Positions 1 to 9,133 of a DNA stretch of 64,000 nt are shown piece after piece (the stretch's first letter is position 1; each line of letters begins with the position of its first letter). The DNA is taken from assembly GCF_005502465.1 (NCBI RefSeq), contig NZ_SCOT01000015.1, positions 21,052 to 85,051 on the forward strand, given 5' to 3'. A model generated the notes under the pieces. It did not search any database. It was not told where the DNA came from and saw nothing but the letters and a program-made list of their open reading frames with translations. The stretch is from Sphingopyxis sp. L1A2A. Lineage in GTDB: Bacteria > Pseudomonadota > Alphaproteobacteria > Sphingomonadales > Sphingomonadaceae. The position numbers and the translations under genes are program-made.

Positions 1-1137
1 GCGGCACGCTGCGGGCAGATAGGTCTGCGCCACCCCCAAGCGGCGGCCATAGGGACAACCCGAATTGCAGTAACCGCAATAGGCACAGGCATTGGGGGTG
101 TTCGGCGGCCCGAAATTCTTGGCGAACCAGTCGGTGACCGCGCGCGCATCGCGCGGGTTACCCGACGCCGCGGCAAAGCTGCGCCACCCCTCGATCAAAT
201 GCGGCCCGTTGTGCCGCCCGCTGCGCGGCTCGATCCGCGCGATGCCCAGCTTGGCCTGGACCGCGTCATAGCTCGCGTGGAACGCCGCGGCGTCGATCGG
301 CGCGCCGATACTCGCCCATTTCGCCAGCACATCCCGCGCGTCGGGGTGCGTGCGCCCCGCCTCGTTGACGCGCAAACAGATGCCGTTGTTGATCGTCGAC
401 GATCCGCCGACACAGCGCCCTTGGAACACCACAAAATCGCGGTTGGTCGATGTCTGCAGCGCGCCATGTTTGTACAGCTGCGCGATCATCTCCAGCTCGT
501 GGTGGTGGATCTTGTGCGACGGGAAAAACGGCCCCGCCTCGACGATCAGCACCTTATACCCCTGCGCCGCGATGTTATGCGCCGCGACCGCTCCGCCCGC
601 GCCCGACCCGATCACCACGACGTCATATTCGTCGCCCAGCGTGGTGGCATCAAGGATATGTGCGGGATCGATCTCGCGGCCGACGACGGGCTTGATCTCC
701 ACCTCGTCGTCGCCGCGCACGCGGTGCTTGGGCAGCTTGAACCCGATCTGGCGGTGCACCGGATTGGCGGCGTTGGCGTCCTGATCGCCCGGTTCCAATC
801 CCGGCTGCCAATGCCCGTAATAGCAGGCGTAAACGATGCCGCGCAGCCGCGCCATGTCCTGAAACAGGTCGATCTGGCTGTCCTGGAGCCGGTCCTTCAG
901 CTTTTCGGCGCGCCCGGCGACGTCATCCTCGGTAAAAAACGGCCCGCCCAGCACCAGTTCGGTCGCGGTCAGCGACAGCCGGATCTCGTCGAGCTTGGTC
1001 CCGCCGACCTTCGCGAACAGCTCGCTGATATTGTCGACGACCTGATCGGCGGTGATCGCCATGTCGGCCCCGAAAAACAGCGCCTCGGTCAGCGCCTTCA
1101 GAAATTTGCGTTGCCCCGATCCAAATGGTGCCGTCAT
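1..1137 (-). CDS. GMC-family FAD-dependent oxidoreductase (3' part lies outside the window)
   Basis: The minus-strand frame opens with ATG at 1137 and runs off the left edge, so only the first 379 residues are visible. Residues 1-170 form a helical N-terminal extension. A dinucleotide-binding fold follows: YDVVVIGSGAGG near residues 171-182, and an acidic end at VLIVEAG. Further on, GRCVGGSSTINNG is the typical GMC signature. Known members oxidise alcohols or sugars with FAD. Near residues 350-361 the sequence has four cysteines spaced C-x2-C-x2-C-x3-C followed by Pro, which is unusual for a GMC flavoprotein. The substrate cannot be judged; a long-chain alcohol oxidase or a membrane-linked dehydrogenase subunit are both possible. 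Confidence 0.85.
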   Translation of the reverse strand, partial: MTAPFGSGQRKFLKALTEALFFGADMAITADQVVDNISELFAKVGGTKLDEIRLSLTATELVLGGPFFTEDDVAGRAEKLKDRLQDSQIDLFQDMARLRGIVYACYYGHWQPGLEPGDQDANAANPVHRQIGFKLPKHRVRGDDEVEIKPVVGREIDPAHILDATTLGDEYDVVVIGSGAGGAVAAHNIAAQGYKVLIVEAGPFFPSHKIHHHELEMIAQLYKHGALQTSTNRDFVVFQGRCVGGSSTINNGICLRVNEAGRTHPDARDVLAKWASIGAPIDAAAFHASYDAVQAKLGIARIEPRSGRHNGPHLIEGWRSFAAASGNPRDARAVTDWFAKNFGPPNTPNACAYCGYCNSGCPYGRRLGVAQTYLPAACR

Positions 1138-1489
1138 CGCCCTGCCCCCTGCTTGCCCCGCTTGGCAATTTGCCGGGTTATAGAGGGTGATGGCAAGGCG
1201 TATTGTATCGAAGCGGCGGCAATGGGGGAGCGAGCCGACATTGCCGTGTTTGCTTATCCCGGGCAGGGGCTGCGATCCGGTCGGCGCGTGCACCGGGCCA
1301 TCATGCCAAAGTTCAGGAAAGTTCAGCCTCGTGCAGCGCCCGATTTGTCGTGTTCGGTGGACAGAGGGCGGCCGGATCCTGGCCGCATCCGGAATCCGGA
1401 CGGCGACCGCTTTTGCCGACAAATTGAAAGAGCTGCGATGAAGGCTGGCACAGCGGAATAATGTAGGACAGCGTTTTTTTTGAGCGGCG

Positions 1490-1520
1490 GATGTCCGCTT
1501 TGGGGTGGAGAGCGGACATC
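1490..1520. repeat. Small inverted repeat
   Basis: Perfect 10-nt arms (GATGTCCGCT at 1490-1499 and AGCGGACATC at 1511-1520) flank an 11-nt spacer. It sits beside the larger palindrome at 1527-1600 in a 570-nt stretch without a gene. It could be part of one composite intergenic repeat. Confidence 0.6.
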
Positions 1521-1526
1521 ACCCAC

Positions 1527-1600
1527 CTTCGTCATTCCCGCGAAAGCGGGAACCGGCAGCAACGTCGGACTGGGTTCCCGCTTTCGCGGGAATGACGAAG
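1527..1600. repeat. Long intergenic palindrome (REP/MITE-like)
   Basis: Perfect 28-nt inverted arms at 1527-1554 and 1573-1600, each containing the core TTCCCGCTTTCGCGGGAA, enclose an 18-nt loop. The core is itself nearly palindromic. The element is non-coding and lies between the GMC gene and the acyltransferase gene. The rest of 1138-1708 shows no convincing gene and would hold the promoters of the two divergent neighbours. Confidence 0.75.
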
Positions 1601-1708
1601 TGATGGGGAATCCAATGTCGTCTGCCGATCGCCAGCCGTCATTCGCGATCGTCGGCGAAGGCCAGTGGACAGCACGCAATCGCGCTGGACCTATTCGATC
1701 GACCCCCG

Positions 1709-2737
1709 ATGCGGCGTATCAATTGGATCGAAATCATTTCGCGATACCAGCGGCCAATGGCGGTGCATCGACTATCGGGGCTGGATATGTTGCGTGGCAT
1801 CGCCGCGATCGTCGTGGCGTTCAACCACGCCGCCGATCTGGCAGGCCTGCCCAGTTTTGTCAGTCGCAGCTATCTTGCCGTCGACTTCTTTTTCCTGCTC
1901 TCCGGATTTGTGATCGCGGCGACCTTTGAAACCAGAATGTCCGCAATGGGGGTCGTGCGGTTTCTGCACGCGCGCTGGTTCCGGCTCTTGCCCATGATAG
2001 CGATGGGTGTGGCAATTTCGGCCGCCATCTATTTGGGCTCGGGCGCCAACCCCTATCTGACGGCCGCATGCGCGGCACTGGCTTTGGCATTTCTTCCGAT
2101 GTCGAACGGCATATTCTATATGAACAACCCGATGTGGTCGGTCCATTTTGAACTGGTTGCCAACGCCGCGCACACCATTTTCCTGCGCCGGATATCATCG
2201 GCAGGACTGGCCCTGGTTGCGATCGGCTGTTTGACCACCATTGTCTTTGCACATGGCTGGCGAGATATGGATGTCGGCCAGGGCGATCGCTATCTCTTGG
2301 GGATCCCGCGCGTCCTGATGTCCTATTCGCTGGGGATCCTGCTGTGGCGGGTCAATGCCGCCACAGCGCGCGGCCCGGCTTGGCTGGCCTTCATTCTGTT
2401 GCCGCTGGCCATTTTGATCGCTTCGCAGCTGGGTTGGGCGGACTATATTGTCGTCTTGCTGCTCAACCCGATCATCCTGCTGTGCGGGTTGGGGTTCGAC
2501 GAAGACAGCAGCTATCGGCCGATTGCGAGTTTTATCGGGGCGTGGTCCTTCCCGTTATATGCTCTCCATTGGCCGGTTCAGGACATCGCGCTGGGGAGCG
2601 GCCAAAGCTGGCTTGCCGCTTTTGCATGGTCGATTGGCGTCTCCCTTGCCGTCGGGCTCCTGCTCGATCGCCGGGTCCGCGCTGCATCGCTGGCGTCGTC
2701 CGGATTGAAATTGGCTTTCCTCCGGCGGCGATCCTGA
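1709..2737 (+). CDS. Acyltransferase 3 family integral membrane protein (OafA/YrhL-like)
   Basis: A 342-residue protein with about ten hydrophobic segments. LDMLRGIAAIVVAFNHAADL near residues 25-44 matches the start of acyltransferase-3 proteins, whose His in that segment is implicated in catalysis. The RxxRL-like pattern after the second helix (HARWFRLLP) is also typical. Such enzymes move acetyl or other acyl groups from the cytoplasm to sugars or lipids of the cell surface. The acceptor is unknown: there is no sugar biosynthesis neighbour. No clear ribosome binding site decides the start; ATG at 1757 (MAVHRLSG) is an equally good alternative. Confidence 0.8.
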   Translation: MRRINWIEIISRYQRPMAVHRLSGLDMLRGIAAIVVAFNHAADLAGLPSFVSRSYLAVDFFFLLSGFVIAATFETRMSAMGVVRFLHARWFRLLPMIAMGVAISAAIYLGSGANPYLTAACAALALAFLPMSNGIFYMNNPMWSVHFELVANAAHTIFLRRISSAGLALVAIGCLTTIVFAHGWRDMDVGQGDRYLLGIPRVLMSYSLGILLWRVNAATARGPAWLAFILLPLAILIASQLGWADYIVVLLLNPIILLCGLGFDEDSSYRPIASFIGAWSFPLYALHWPVQDIALGSGQSWLAAFAWSIGVSLAVGLLLDRRVRAASLASSGLKLAFLRRRS

Positions 2738-2776
2738 GGTCAGGATCCGCACGGACCCGGCCGTGCGGCGCTGCCC

Positions 2777-4879
2777 CTATCCCGCCGCCTTTTTCGCCTG
2801 CCGGAACTTGTGGAGCAGCGGTTCGGTATAACCCGACGGCTGCGTCACCCCGTCAAAGATCAGCGCGCGCGCGGCCCGGTAGGCGATGCCGTCGGGGGTC
2901 AGCTTCTCGTACAGCGGGTCGCCCGCATTCTGCCCATCGACCTTCGCCGCCATCCGCACCAGCGCCGCGTCGACTTGGGTCTCCGAGCACACGCCATGCA
3001 ACAACCAGTTCGCCAGCGCCTGTGACGCAATCCGCAGCGTCGCGCGGTCCTCCATCAGGCCGACGTCGTCGATGTCGGGCACCTTCGAGCAACCGACGCC
3101 CTGATCGATCCAGCGCACGACATAGCCCAAAATGCCCTGGCAATTATTATCGAGCTCGCGCGCAATTTCGGCCTCGCTCCAGTTGCGACCCGCGGCGACC
3201 GGGATATTCAGCAACCGGTCGAGCGACGGCACCGCCTCGCCCGCGATCTCCTGCTGCCGCGCGAACACATCGACCGCATGATAATGCAGCGCATGCAGCG
3301 TCGCCGCGGTCGGCGACGGCACCCAGGCGGTGTTTGCACCCGATTTGGGATGGCCGATCTTGGCTTCCAGCATCCCCTTCATCAGGTCGGGCATCGCCCA
3401 CATGCCCTTGCCGATCTGCGCCTTGCCCGACAGCCCGCAGGCAAGGCCGATGCGGACGTTGCGATCCTCGTAGGACGCGATCCAGTCGCTCGCCTTCATC
3501 TCGCCCTTGGGGATCATCGGGCCCGCGCGCATCGAAGTGTGGATTTCGTCGCCGGTGCGGTCGAGGAAGCCGGTGTTGATGAAGACGATGCGGTCCTTCA
3601 CCGCGTGGATGCACGCGGCCAGATTGGCGCTCGTCCGCCGTTCCTCGTCCATCACCCCGACCTTCATCGTATGGCGCGGCAGGCCCAGCATATCCTCGAC
3701 CGCGTCGAACAATCGGTCGGTGAAGCCGCATTCCTCGGGGCCATGCTGCTTGGGCTTGACGATATAGATGCTGCCCGCGCGGCTGTTGGTGAGGGCGCCG
3801 AGACCTTTGAGGTCGTGGAGCGAGCATAGCGCGGTGATCACCGCATCGCACAGCCCCTCGGGGGCTTCGCTGCCATCGGGTAGCCGGATCATCGGCGTCG
3901 TCATCAGATGCCCGACGTTGCGCACGAACATCACGCTGCGGCCGTGGAGCACGAAGGCTTCGCCCGCCGGCGATGTCCATTCGCGGTCGGCCGCCATCGC
4001 GCGCGTCACGGTTGCCCCGCCTTTGGCGAAACTTTCGGTCAGATCGCCGCGCATCAGGCCCAGCCAGTTGCTGTAGCCGAGCACTTTGTCTTCACCGTCG
4101 ACCGCCGCGACGCTGTCCTCCAGGTCGATGATCGTCGTCAGCGCCGCTTCGAGCACAACATCGGCGATGCCGGCCGGATCGGTTCTACCGATCGGATGGC
4201 CGCGATCGAAGATTACTTCAACATGCAACCCATTGTGCCGGAATAGCAGCGAGCGTTCGGTCGATCCCACGGGCTGTCCGTCTTCGCATATAAATAGCTC
4301 AACCTCAGCCCGATCTTTCACATCTTCCCATGGAATCGCCAGAGGTGCGACCTCATTCAGAAACGCCTTGGCGCGCGCGATCACCGCTGCGCCGCGTGCC
4401 GCGTCATAACCGCCCGGAATTGCGGGCGGCGCGTCGAGTGCGTCGGTGCCATAGAGCGCATCATAGAGGCTGCCCCAGCGCGCATTGGCGGCATTGAGCG
4501 CGAAGCGCGCGTTGAGCGCGGGGACGACGAGCTGCGGTCCCGCCATCGTCGCGATTTCGGGATCGACATTCTGGGTGCCAATTTTGAACGGCGCGGGTTC
4601 GGGGACAAGATAGCCGATTTTGCGCAAGAACGCCTGATAGGCGGCAGCGTCATGCGCCTGGCCCACACGCCCGTGGTGCCATGCGTCGATCTGGACCTGC
4701 AAATCCTCGCGCTTGATGAGCAAAGCGGCATTTTCAGGCGTGAATTTGCCCAACAGGCCCGCGAAATCGGCCCAGAACTTGGCTGCATCCAGCCCCGTCC
4801 CCGGCAGCGCGCGCGCCTCGATAAACTCCGCCAGTCGCGAATCGACGGACAGGCCTGCACGGTCGAGAAATTCGGTCAT
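2777..4879 (-). CDS. glcB: Malate synthase G
   Basis: The 700-residue product matches the length and layout of the monomeric isoform G. This enzyme condenses glyoxylate and acetyl-CoA to malate in the glyoxylate shunt and in glycolate use. Recognisable stretches include IIDLEDSVAAVDGEDK, the MNTGFLDRTGDEIHT-like segment (FINTGFLDRTGDEIHTSM) and MWAMPDLMKGMLEAKIGHP, all hallmarks of GlcB. Isocitrate lyase is not in the window. The gene stands alone and diverges from the small gene at 5095; the 215 nt between them hold a dyad that may be an operator. Confidence 0.97.
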   Translation of the reverse strand: MTEFLDRAGLSVDSRLAEFIEARALPGTGLDAAKFWADFAGLLGKFTPENAALLIKREDLQVQIDAWHHGRVGQAHDAAAYQAFLRKIGYLVPEPAPFKIGTQNVDPEIATMAGPQLVVPALNARFALNAANARWGSLYDALYGTDALDAPPAIPGGYDAARGAAVIARAKAFLNEVAPLAIPWEDVKDRAEVELFICEDGQPVGSTERSLLFRHNGLHVEVIFDRGHPIGRTDPAGIADVVLEAALTTIIDLEDSVAAVDGEDKVLGYSNWLGLMRGDLTESFAKGGATVTRAMAADREWTSPAGEAFVLHGRSVMFVRNVGHLMTTPMIRLPDGSEAPEGLCDAVITALCSLHDLKGLGALTNSRAGSIYIVKPKQHGPEECGFTDRLFDAVEDMLGLPRHTMKVGVMDEERRTSANLAACIHAVKDRIVFINTGFLDRTGDEIHTSMRAGPMIPKGEMKASDWIASYEDRNVRIGLACGLSGKAQIGKGMWAMPDLMKGMLEAKIGHPKSGANTAWVPSPTAATLHALHYHAVDVFARQQEIAGEAVPSLDRLLNIPVAAGRNWSEAEIARELDNNCQGILGYVVRWIDQGVGCSKVPDIDDVGLMEDRATLRIASQALANWLLHGVCSETQVDAALVRMAAKVDGQNAGDPLYEKLTPDGIAYRAARALIFDGVTQPSGYTEPLLHKFRQAKKAAG

Positions 4880-5037
4880 TTAAGCACCCTCTGGTCGGCG
4901 CGGCTGCGCCCGTGGACCCGGGGAGGAAAGGGCCGCCGCCCTATGCCGCGATTGTCCCGCAATGGCAATGGCGGCGATTTCACGCATAGGATTTCACGCG
5001 ATCGGTTGCGTTTCGGCACTTGCCGGGAACGTTAGCA

Positions 5038-5066
5038 TGTGCATTATGTTGCAATGCACAACGTAA
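5038..5066. promoter_or_regulatory. Candidate operator between glcB and the 5095 gene
   Basis: Two overlapping dyads lie in an AT-rich patch. TGTGCAT (5038-5044) pairs with ATGCACA (5054-5060). TTATGTTG (5044-5051) pairs with CAACGTAA (5059-5066) with one mismatch. The site is 29 nt upstream of the plus-strand start and about 160 nt from the glcB start. No cognate regulator is recognised. Confidence 0.35.
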
Positions 5067-5094
5067 TCTCCCCCCTCCTCCCCAAGGCCAGATC

Positions 5095-5394
5095 ATGAGC
5101 GAAACCCGGTTGACGCTGATGGAAGCGATCGCGCGCAAGCGCGTCGTGACCGCCCAGTATAATGGCCAGTTGATGAAACTCGCGCCGCACCAGATGTTCG
5201 AACGCCGCGGCGACCTGTTCGTCAGCGCGCTCAACCTCGACAAGAGCTGGCGGTCCGACGACGAACGGCGGCTCGGCCAATTCAAGCTCGACGGCCTCGT
5301 CGCACCGGCGCTGATCGACGCCAGTTTCGACCCCTTGCCCTCGTTCGAAGCCGCACCGCCGCAAAGCGACGACACACTGCTGCTCGCGGTCTGA
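5095..5394 (+). CDS. Small WYL-domain-like protein
   Basis: A 99-residue protein with no membrane segment. Residues 8-80 have the outline of a WYL fold: an IARKRVVTAQYNG strand pair, a Pro-His turn (LAPHQMFERRGDLFVSA), then GQFKLDGL. WYL domains are small SH3-like ligand-sensing modules, usually attached to an HTH; here no HTH is present. ATG 5095 has AAGG about 9 nt upstream and fits better than the in-frame ATG at 5020, which would add a Cys-rich leader across the dyad. The C-terminal 20 residues look disordered. Function unknown. Confidence 0.7.
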   Translation: MSETRLTLMEAIARKRVVTAQYNGQLMKLAPHQMFERRGDLFVSALNLDKSWRSDDERRLGQFKLDGLVAPALIDASFDPLPSFEAAPPQSDDTLLLAV

Positions 5395-5483
5395 CCGCCG
5401 TACCATAACCGCGGGTCATGGTCGGCCGATGATTCATCCTCGGCGGGGGTGGCAAGCCCCGCGCCGCTCGCTATAGCCGTGCG

Positions 5484-6695
5484 ATGACCACGCTCACCGC
5501 ATCCGAAACTGCGACGCTCGAACGCGCCGCCGACGCGCCGATGCTCGCGCAGGTCGAACGCTGGGCCGCGGTCAACAGCGGCACCGGCAACCTCGCGGGT
5601 CTGAAAAACGTCGCCGGGCAACTCGCCGATGCGTTTGCCACGCTGCCGGGCGAGCTTCGCCTCGTCGCCGCCGATCCGGTCGAGAGCGTCGATGCCGCGG
5701 GCCGGGTCAATCCCATCCAGCGCGGCGACCATCTGCATCTGCGCGTTCGTCCCGACGCGCCAGTCCAGCTATTGCTCACCGGCCATATGGACACCGTGTT
5801 CGCCGCCGATCATCCGTTCCAGAGCTTGAAATGGCTGGAGCCCGGCGTGCTTAATGGCCCCGGCACCGCCGATATGAAGGCAGGCATTTCGGTGATCCTG
5901 GCCGCGCTCTCCGCGCTCGAAGCCTCGCCGTTCGCGACACGTGTCGGTTATGACGTGATGATCAACAGCGACGAGGAAACCGGCAGCCACGCCTCGGCGC
6001 GGCTGATTGCCGAACTTGCCGCCGGAAAAACCGCCGCCCTGACCTACGAACCCGCGCTGCCCGACGGCACGCTGGCGGGGGCAAGGCCGGGCAGCGGCAA
6101 CTTCTCGGTGATCGTCCACGGCCTGTCAGCGCACGCCGGGCGCAACCCCGATGACGGACGTAACGCCCTGCTCGCCGCCGCCGATCTGGCATTGCGGCTC
6201 GCAGCGCTCAAATCGCCGACGCTGAAGGTCAATCCCGCAAAAATCGACGGCGGCGGCCCGAACAATGTCGTCCCCGACAGCGCGATCCTGCGCGTCAACA
6301 TGCGGCCGTCGACCCCCGCAGCGATGACCGAGGCCGAGGCGGCGTTGCGCGCCGCGGTCGCCGCGGTATCGCGCGAACATGATGTGCATTGCCACATCCA
6401 CGGCAATTTCAACCGCCCGCCCAAACCGCTCGATGCCGCGGCGACGCGTTTGTTCGAACTGGTGCAGAGCTGCGGCGCCGCGCTCGGCCTGCCGCCGATC
6501 CGCTGGAATGCGACAGGGGGCGTCTGCGACGGCAATAATATCGCCGCCTGCGGCATTCCGGTCGTCGATACGATGGGGCCGCGCGGCGGCGCGATTCATT
6601 CAGCGGACGAATTTCTGGTCGTCGATAGCCTCGCCGAACGCGCGCAGCTTTCGGCGCTCACCATGATACGCATAGCGGAACGGGGGACAGTGTGA
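5484..6695 (+). CDS. M20-family metallohydrolase upstream of astA (candidate succinylglutamate desuccinylase analogue)
   Basis: The 403-residue product is an M20 peptidase/deacylase of the ArgE/DapE/CPG2 group. Metal ligands are visible in LLLTGHMDTVF (His, Asp), GTADMKAG (Asp) and NSDEETGS (the catalytic Glu pair), and the dimerisation insert contains VIVHGLSAHAGRNPDDGRNA. Its stop codon overlaps the astA start by 4 nt, so the genes are probably cotranslated. The AST pathway ends with succinylglutamate desuccinylase, normally the unrelated M14-type AstE, which is absent here. That this enzyme takes that role is inference from context; other N-acyl amino acids are possible substrates. Confidence 0.85.
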   Translation: MTTLTASETATLERAADAPMLAQVERWAAVNSGTGNLAGLKNVAGQLADAFATLPGELRLVAADPVESVDAAGRVNPIQRGDHLHLRVRPDAPVQLLLTGHMDTVFAADHPFQSLKWLEPGVLNGPGTADMKAGISVILAALSALEASPFATRVGYDVMINSDEETGSHASARLIAELAAGKTAALTYEPALPDGTLAGARPGSGNFSVIVHGLSAHAGRNPDDGRNALLAAADLALRLAALKSPTLKVNPAKIDGGGPNNVVPDSAILRVNMRPSTPAAMTEAEAALRAAVAAVSREHDVHCHIHGNFNRPPKPLDAAATRLFELVQSCGAALGLPPIRWNATGGVCDGNNIAACGIPVVDTMGPRGGAIHSADEFLVVDSLAERAQLSALTMIRIAERGTV

Positions 6696-7705
6696 ATTAC
6701 GTGATCCGGGCAGCCAAGCCGGGCGATTTGCAGAGCATTTACGAGATGGCGAAGCTGACCGGCGGCGGCTTCACCAACCTGCCTCCCGACAAAAAGGCCT
6801 TGCGCGCGAAACTCGAACGCACCGAAGCGTCGTTCGCCAGCGACAAGGAATATCCGTCGGACGAACTGTATCTGCTCGTGCTCGAAGACCTCGACAGCGG
6901 CGAAGTGCGCGGCACCTGTCAGGTGTTCGGGCAGGTCGGTCAGCGCTGGCCGTTCTACTCCTATCGCATCGGCACCGACAGCAAGCATAGCGAGCAGCTC
7001 GGCCGGACCTTTCAGGCGCAGATCCTGATGCTCAGCAACGACCTCAACGGGTCGAGCGAAGTCGGCGGGCTGTTCCTGCACCCCGCGGCGCGCGCCGGCG
7101 GGCTCGGGCTGCTGCTCGCGCGCTCGCGCTATCTGTTCATCGCCCGCCACCGCGCGCGCTTTGGCGACCGCATCCTCGCCGAACTGCGCGGGGTGATCGA
7201 CGAGGCGGGCGGATCGCCGTTCTGGGACGGGGTCGCGGGCAAATTTTTCGGCATGAGTTTTCAGGAAGCCGACCAGTTCAACGCGGTCAACGGCAACCAG
7301 TTCATCGCCGATCTGATGCCCAAACATCCGGTCTATATCGCGATGCTGAGCGAGCATGCGCGCAGCGTCATCGGCGTCCCGCATCCCAGCGGCCGCGCCG
7401 CGATGCGGATGCTGGAGAATGAGAATTTCGCGTTCGAAAATTATGTCGACATCTTCGACGGCGGCCCGACGATGACCGCGCGCACCGATCAGGTGGCGAG
7501 CGTTGCGGGCGCCAAGAATGTCGAGATTTCGGCGATAGCCGGCGCCGATGACATGGGGGGCGACGACGCGCTAGTCGCCACCGGTCACCTCGCCGATTTC
7601 CGTTGCTGTTTCGGCAAGATCGGCGACGGATCGACGCTCGACGGCGCTGCCGCGAAGCTGCTTGGCGTGACGGCGGGCGACGAGATCAGCTGGATCGGCC
7701 GCTGA
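6692..7705 (+). CDS. astA: Arginine N-succinyltransferase
   Basis: The 337-residue enzyme transfers succinyl from succinyl-CoA to arginine, the first step of the arginine succinyltransferase pathway. The sequence shows the family opening (VIRAAKPGDLQSIYEMAKLTGGGFTNLP, given as two parts: VIRAAKPGDLQSIYEMAK and LTGGGFTNLP) and EVGGLFLHPAARAGGLG, the acetyltransferase-like CoA loop. Translation begins at GTG 6692 inside the preceding stop region (GTGA overlap), with GGGGA upstream, which implies coupling. The astB start follows its stop by one nucleotide. Confidence 0.95.
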   Translation: MNYVIRAAKPGDLQSIYEMAKLTGGGFTNLPPDKKALRAKLERTEASFASDKEYPSDELYLLVLEDLDSGEVRGTCQVFGQVGQRWPFYSYRIGTDSKHSEQLGRTFQAQILMLSNDLNGSSEVGGLFLHPAARAGGLGLLLARSRYLFIARHRARFGDRILAELRGVIDEAGGSPFWDGVAGKFFGMSFQEADQFNAVNGNQFIADLMPKHPVYIAMLSEHARSVIGVPHPSGRAAMRMLENENFAFENYVDIFDGGPTMTARTDQVASVAGAKNVEISAIAGADDMGGDDALVATGHLADFRCCFGKIGDGSTLDGAAAKLLGVTAGDEISWIGR

Positions 7706-7706
7706 C

Positions 7707-8957
7707 ATGCTGACCGAAATCAATTTCGACGGGATCATCGGCCCCAGCCATAATTATGCGGGGCTGAGCCGCGGCAATATCGCTTCGGCATCGAACGCGG
7801 GCGACGTGTCGCAGCCGCGCGCTGCGGCGCTCCAGGGCATCGACAAGATGCGGCACAATCTGGCGCTGGGCCTGCCGCAGGGCTTTTTCATGCCGCTCGA
7901 CCGACCCGACGCGCCGTGGCTCGCGGCGCTCGGCACGACGCTGGCCGATGCCGAGGGGCATTTGCGCGCGCAGGCGTGGTCGGCATCGTCGATGTGGGCG
8001 GCGAACGCCGCGACCGTCTCGCCCGCCCCCGACAGCGCCGACGGCAAATGCCATCTGACCGTCGCCAACCTGGTCACCATGCCGCACCGCAGCCATGAAT
8101 GGCCGGGTACGCTGGCGCAGCTGCGCCTCGCCTTTGCCGATCCCGCCTTTGCCGTGCACGCGCCGATTCCCGCGCCGTTCGGTGACGAAGGCGCGGCGAA
8201 CCATATGCGGCTGTGCAGCGGACACGACGGCGCGGGCGTCGAAATCTTCGTCTATGGCGTCGGCGGCGGCCGCTTTCCGGCGCGCCAGCATCTCGACGCG
8301 TCCAAGGCGATCGCGCGTCATCACAACCTTGACCCGAAGCGCACCCTCTTCATCCGCCAGTCGGACACCGCGATCCAGGGCGGTGCCTTTCACAACGATG
8401 TCGTCGCGGTGGCGAACGAGCATGTGCTGTTCACCCACGAAACCGCGTTCGAGGACCGCGAAGCCGCGCACGCCGAAATCCGCGCCGCCTTTCCCGCGGT
8501 CGAGATCGTCGAGGTGCCGGCGAGCGCAGTGACGCTGCCCGACGCGATCAAATCCTATCTGTTCAACGCCCAACTCGTCAGCCTGCCGGGCGGCGGCGGC
8601 ATGGGGCTGGTGCTGCCGACCGAGGCGCAGGCGATCCCCGCGGTGTGGAACTGGCTGGAGGCGCATGTCGCGGGTAACGGCCCGATCCGCCGCCTGCTGC
8701 CGGTCAATGTCCGCCAGTCGATGGCGAACGGCGGCGGCCCCGCGTGCCTGCGGCTGCGCGTCGTCGCCGACCCGGCGACGGTCGATCCGCGCTTCATCGC
8801 CGACGAGGCGAAGCTCGACCGGATCGCCGCGGTGGTGGCACAGCATTGGCCCGAAGCGATCGCGCCGGGTGACCTGGCATCGGCGACGCTAGCCGCGGAT
8901 GTGCGGCGCGCGCGAGCGACGCTGCTGGACGCAGCGGGGTTGAGCGAACTGGCGTAG
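7707..8957 (+). CDS. astB: N-succinylarginine dihydrolase
   Basis: This 416-residue amidinotransferase-fold enzyme converts N2-succinylarginine to succinylornithine, CO2 and two ammonia. It opens with EINFDGIIGPSHNYAGLS, the family signature. The catalytic His lies in GGAFHNDVVAVAN and the nucleophilic Cys in MANGGGPACLRLRV near the C-terminus. It is the last gene of the M20-astA-astB set. The later pathway genes astC and astD do not follow; an unrelated secreted protein does. Confidence 0.97.
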   Translation: MLTEINFDGIIGPSHNYAGLSRGNIASASNAGDVSQPRAAALQGIDKMRHNLALGLPQGFFMPLDRPDAPWLAALGTTLADAEGHLRAQAWSASSMWAANAATVSPAPDSADGKCHLTVANLVTMPHRSHEWPGTLAQLRLAFADPAFAVHAPIPAPFGDEGAANHMRLCSGHDGAGVEIFVYGVGGGRFPARQHLDASKAIARHHNLDPKRTLFIRQSDTAIQGGAFHNDVVAVANEHVLFTHETAFEDREAAHAEIRAAFPAVEIVEVPASAVTLPDAIKSYLFNAQLVSLPGGGGMGLVLPTEAQAIPAVWNWLEAHVAGNGPIRRLLPVNVRQSMANGGGPACLRLRVVADPATVDPRFIADEAKLDRIAAVVAQHWPEAIAPGDLASATLAADVRRARATLLDAAGLSELA

Positions 8958-9133
8958 CCCGAAGCCCCTTGCGGCAGATTTTGACATAGGCGTCATGCGC
9001 ATCACCGCGAGGGATGCTCCGGATCGCCAGAACATCGGACGCGCCAAGCGCCGCATCGATCTTTGAAGTCGCCGCCCAGCGGCGACTGCAGGCGCTCTTG
9101 TGCGAGCTGGACGATCACGATACGCCTGCCGCC

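Noticed and set aside
199..1461. Open plus-strand frame opposite the GMC gene
   Set aside because: The minus strand has the clear FAD-binding and GMC signatures, and the plus frame has none.
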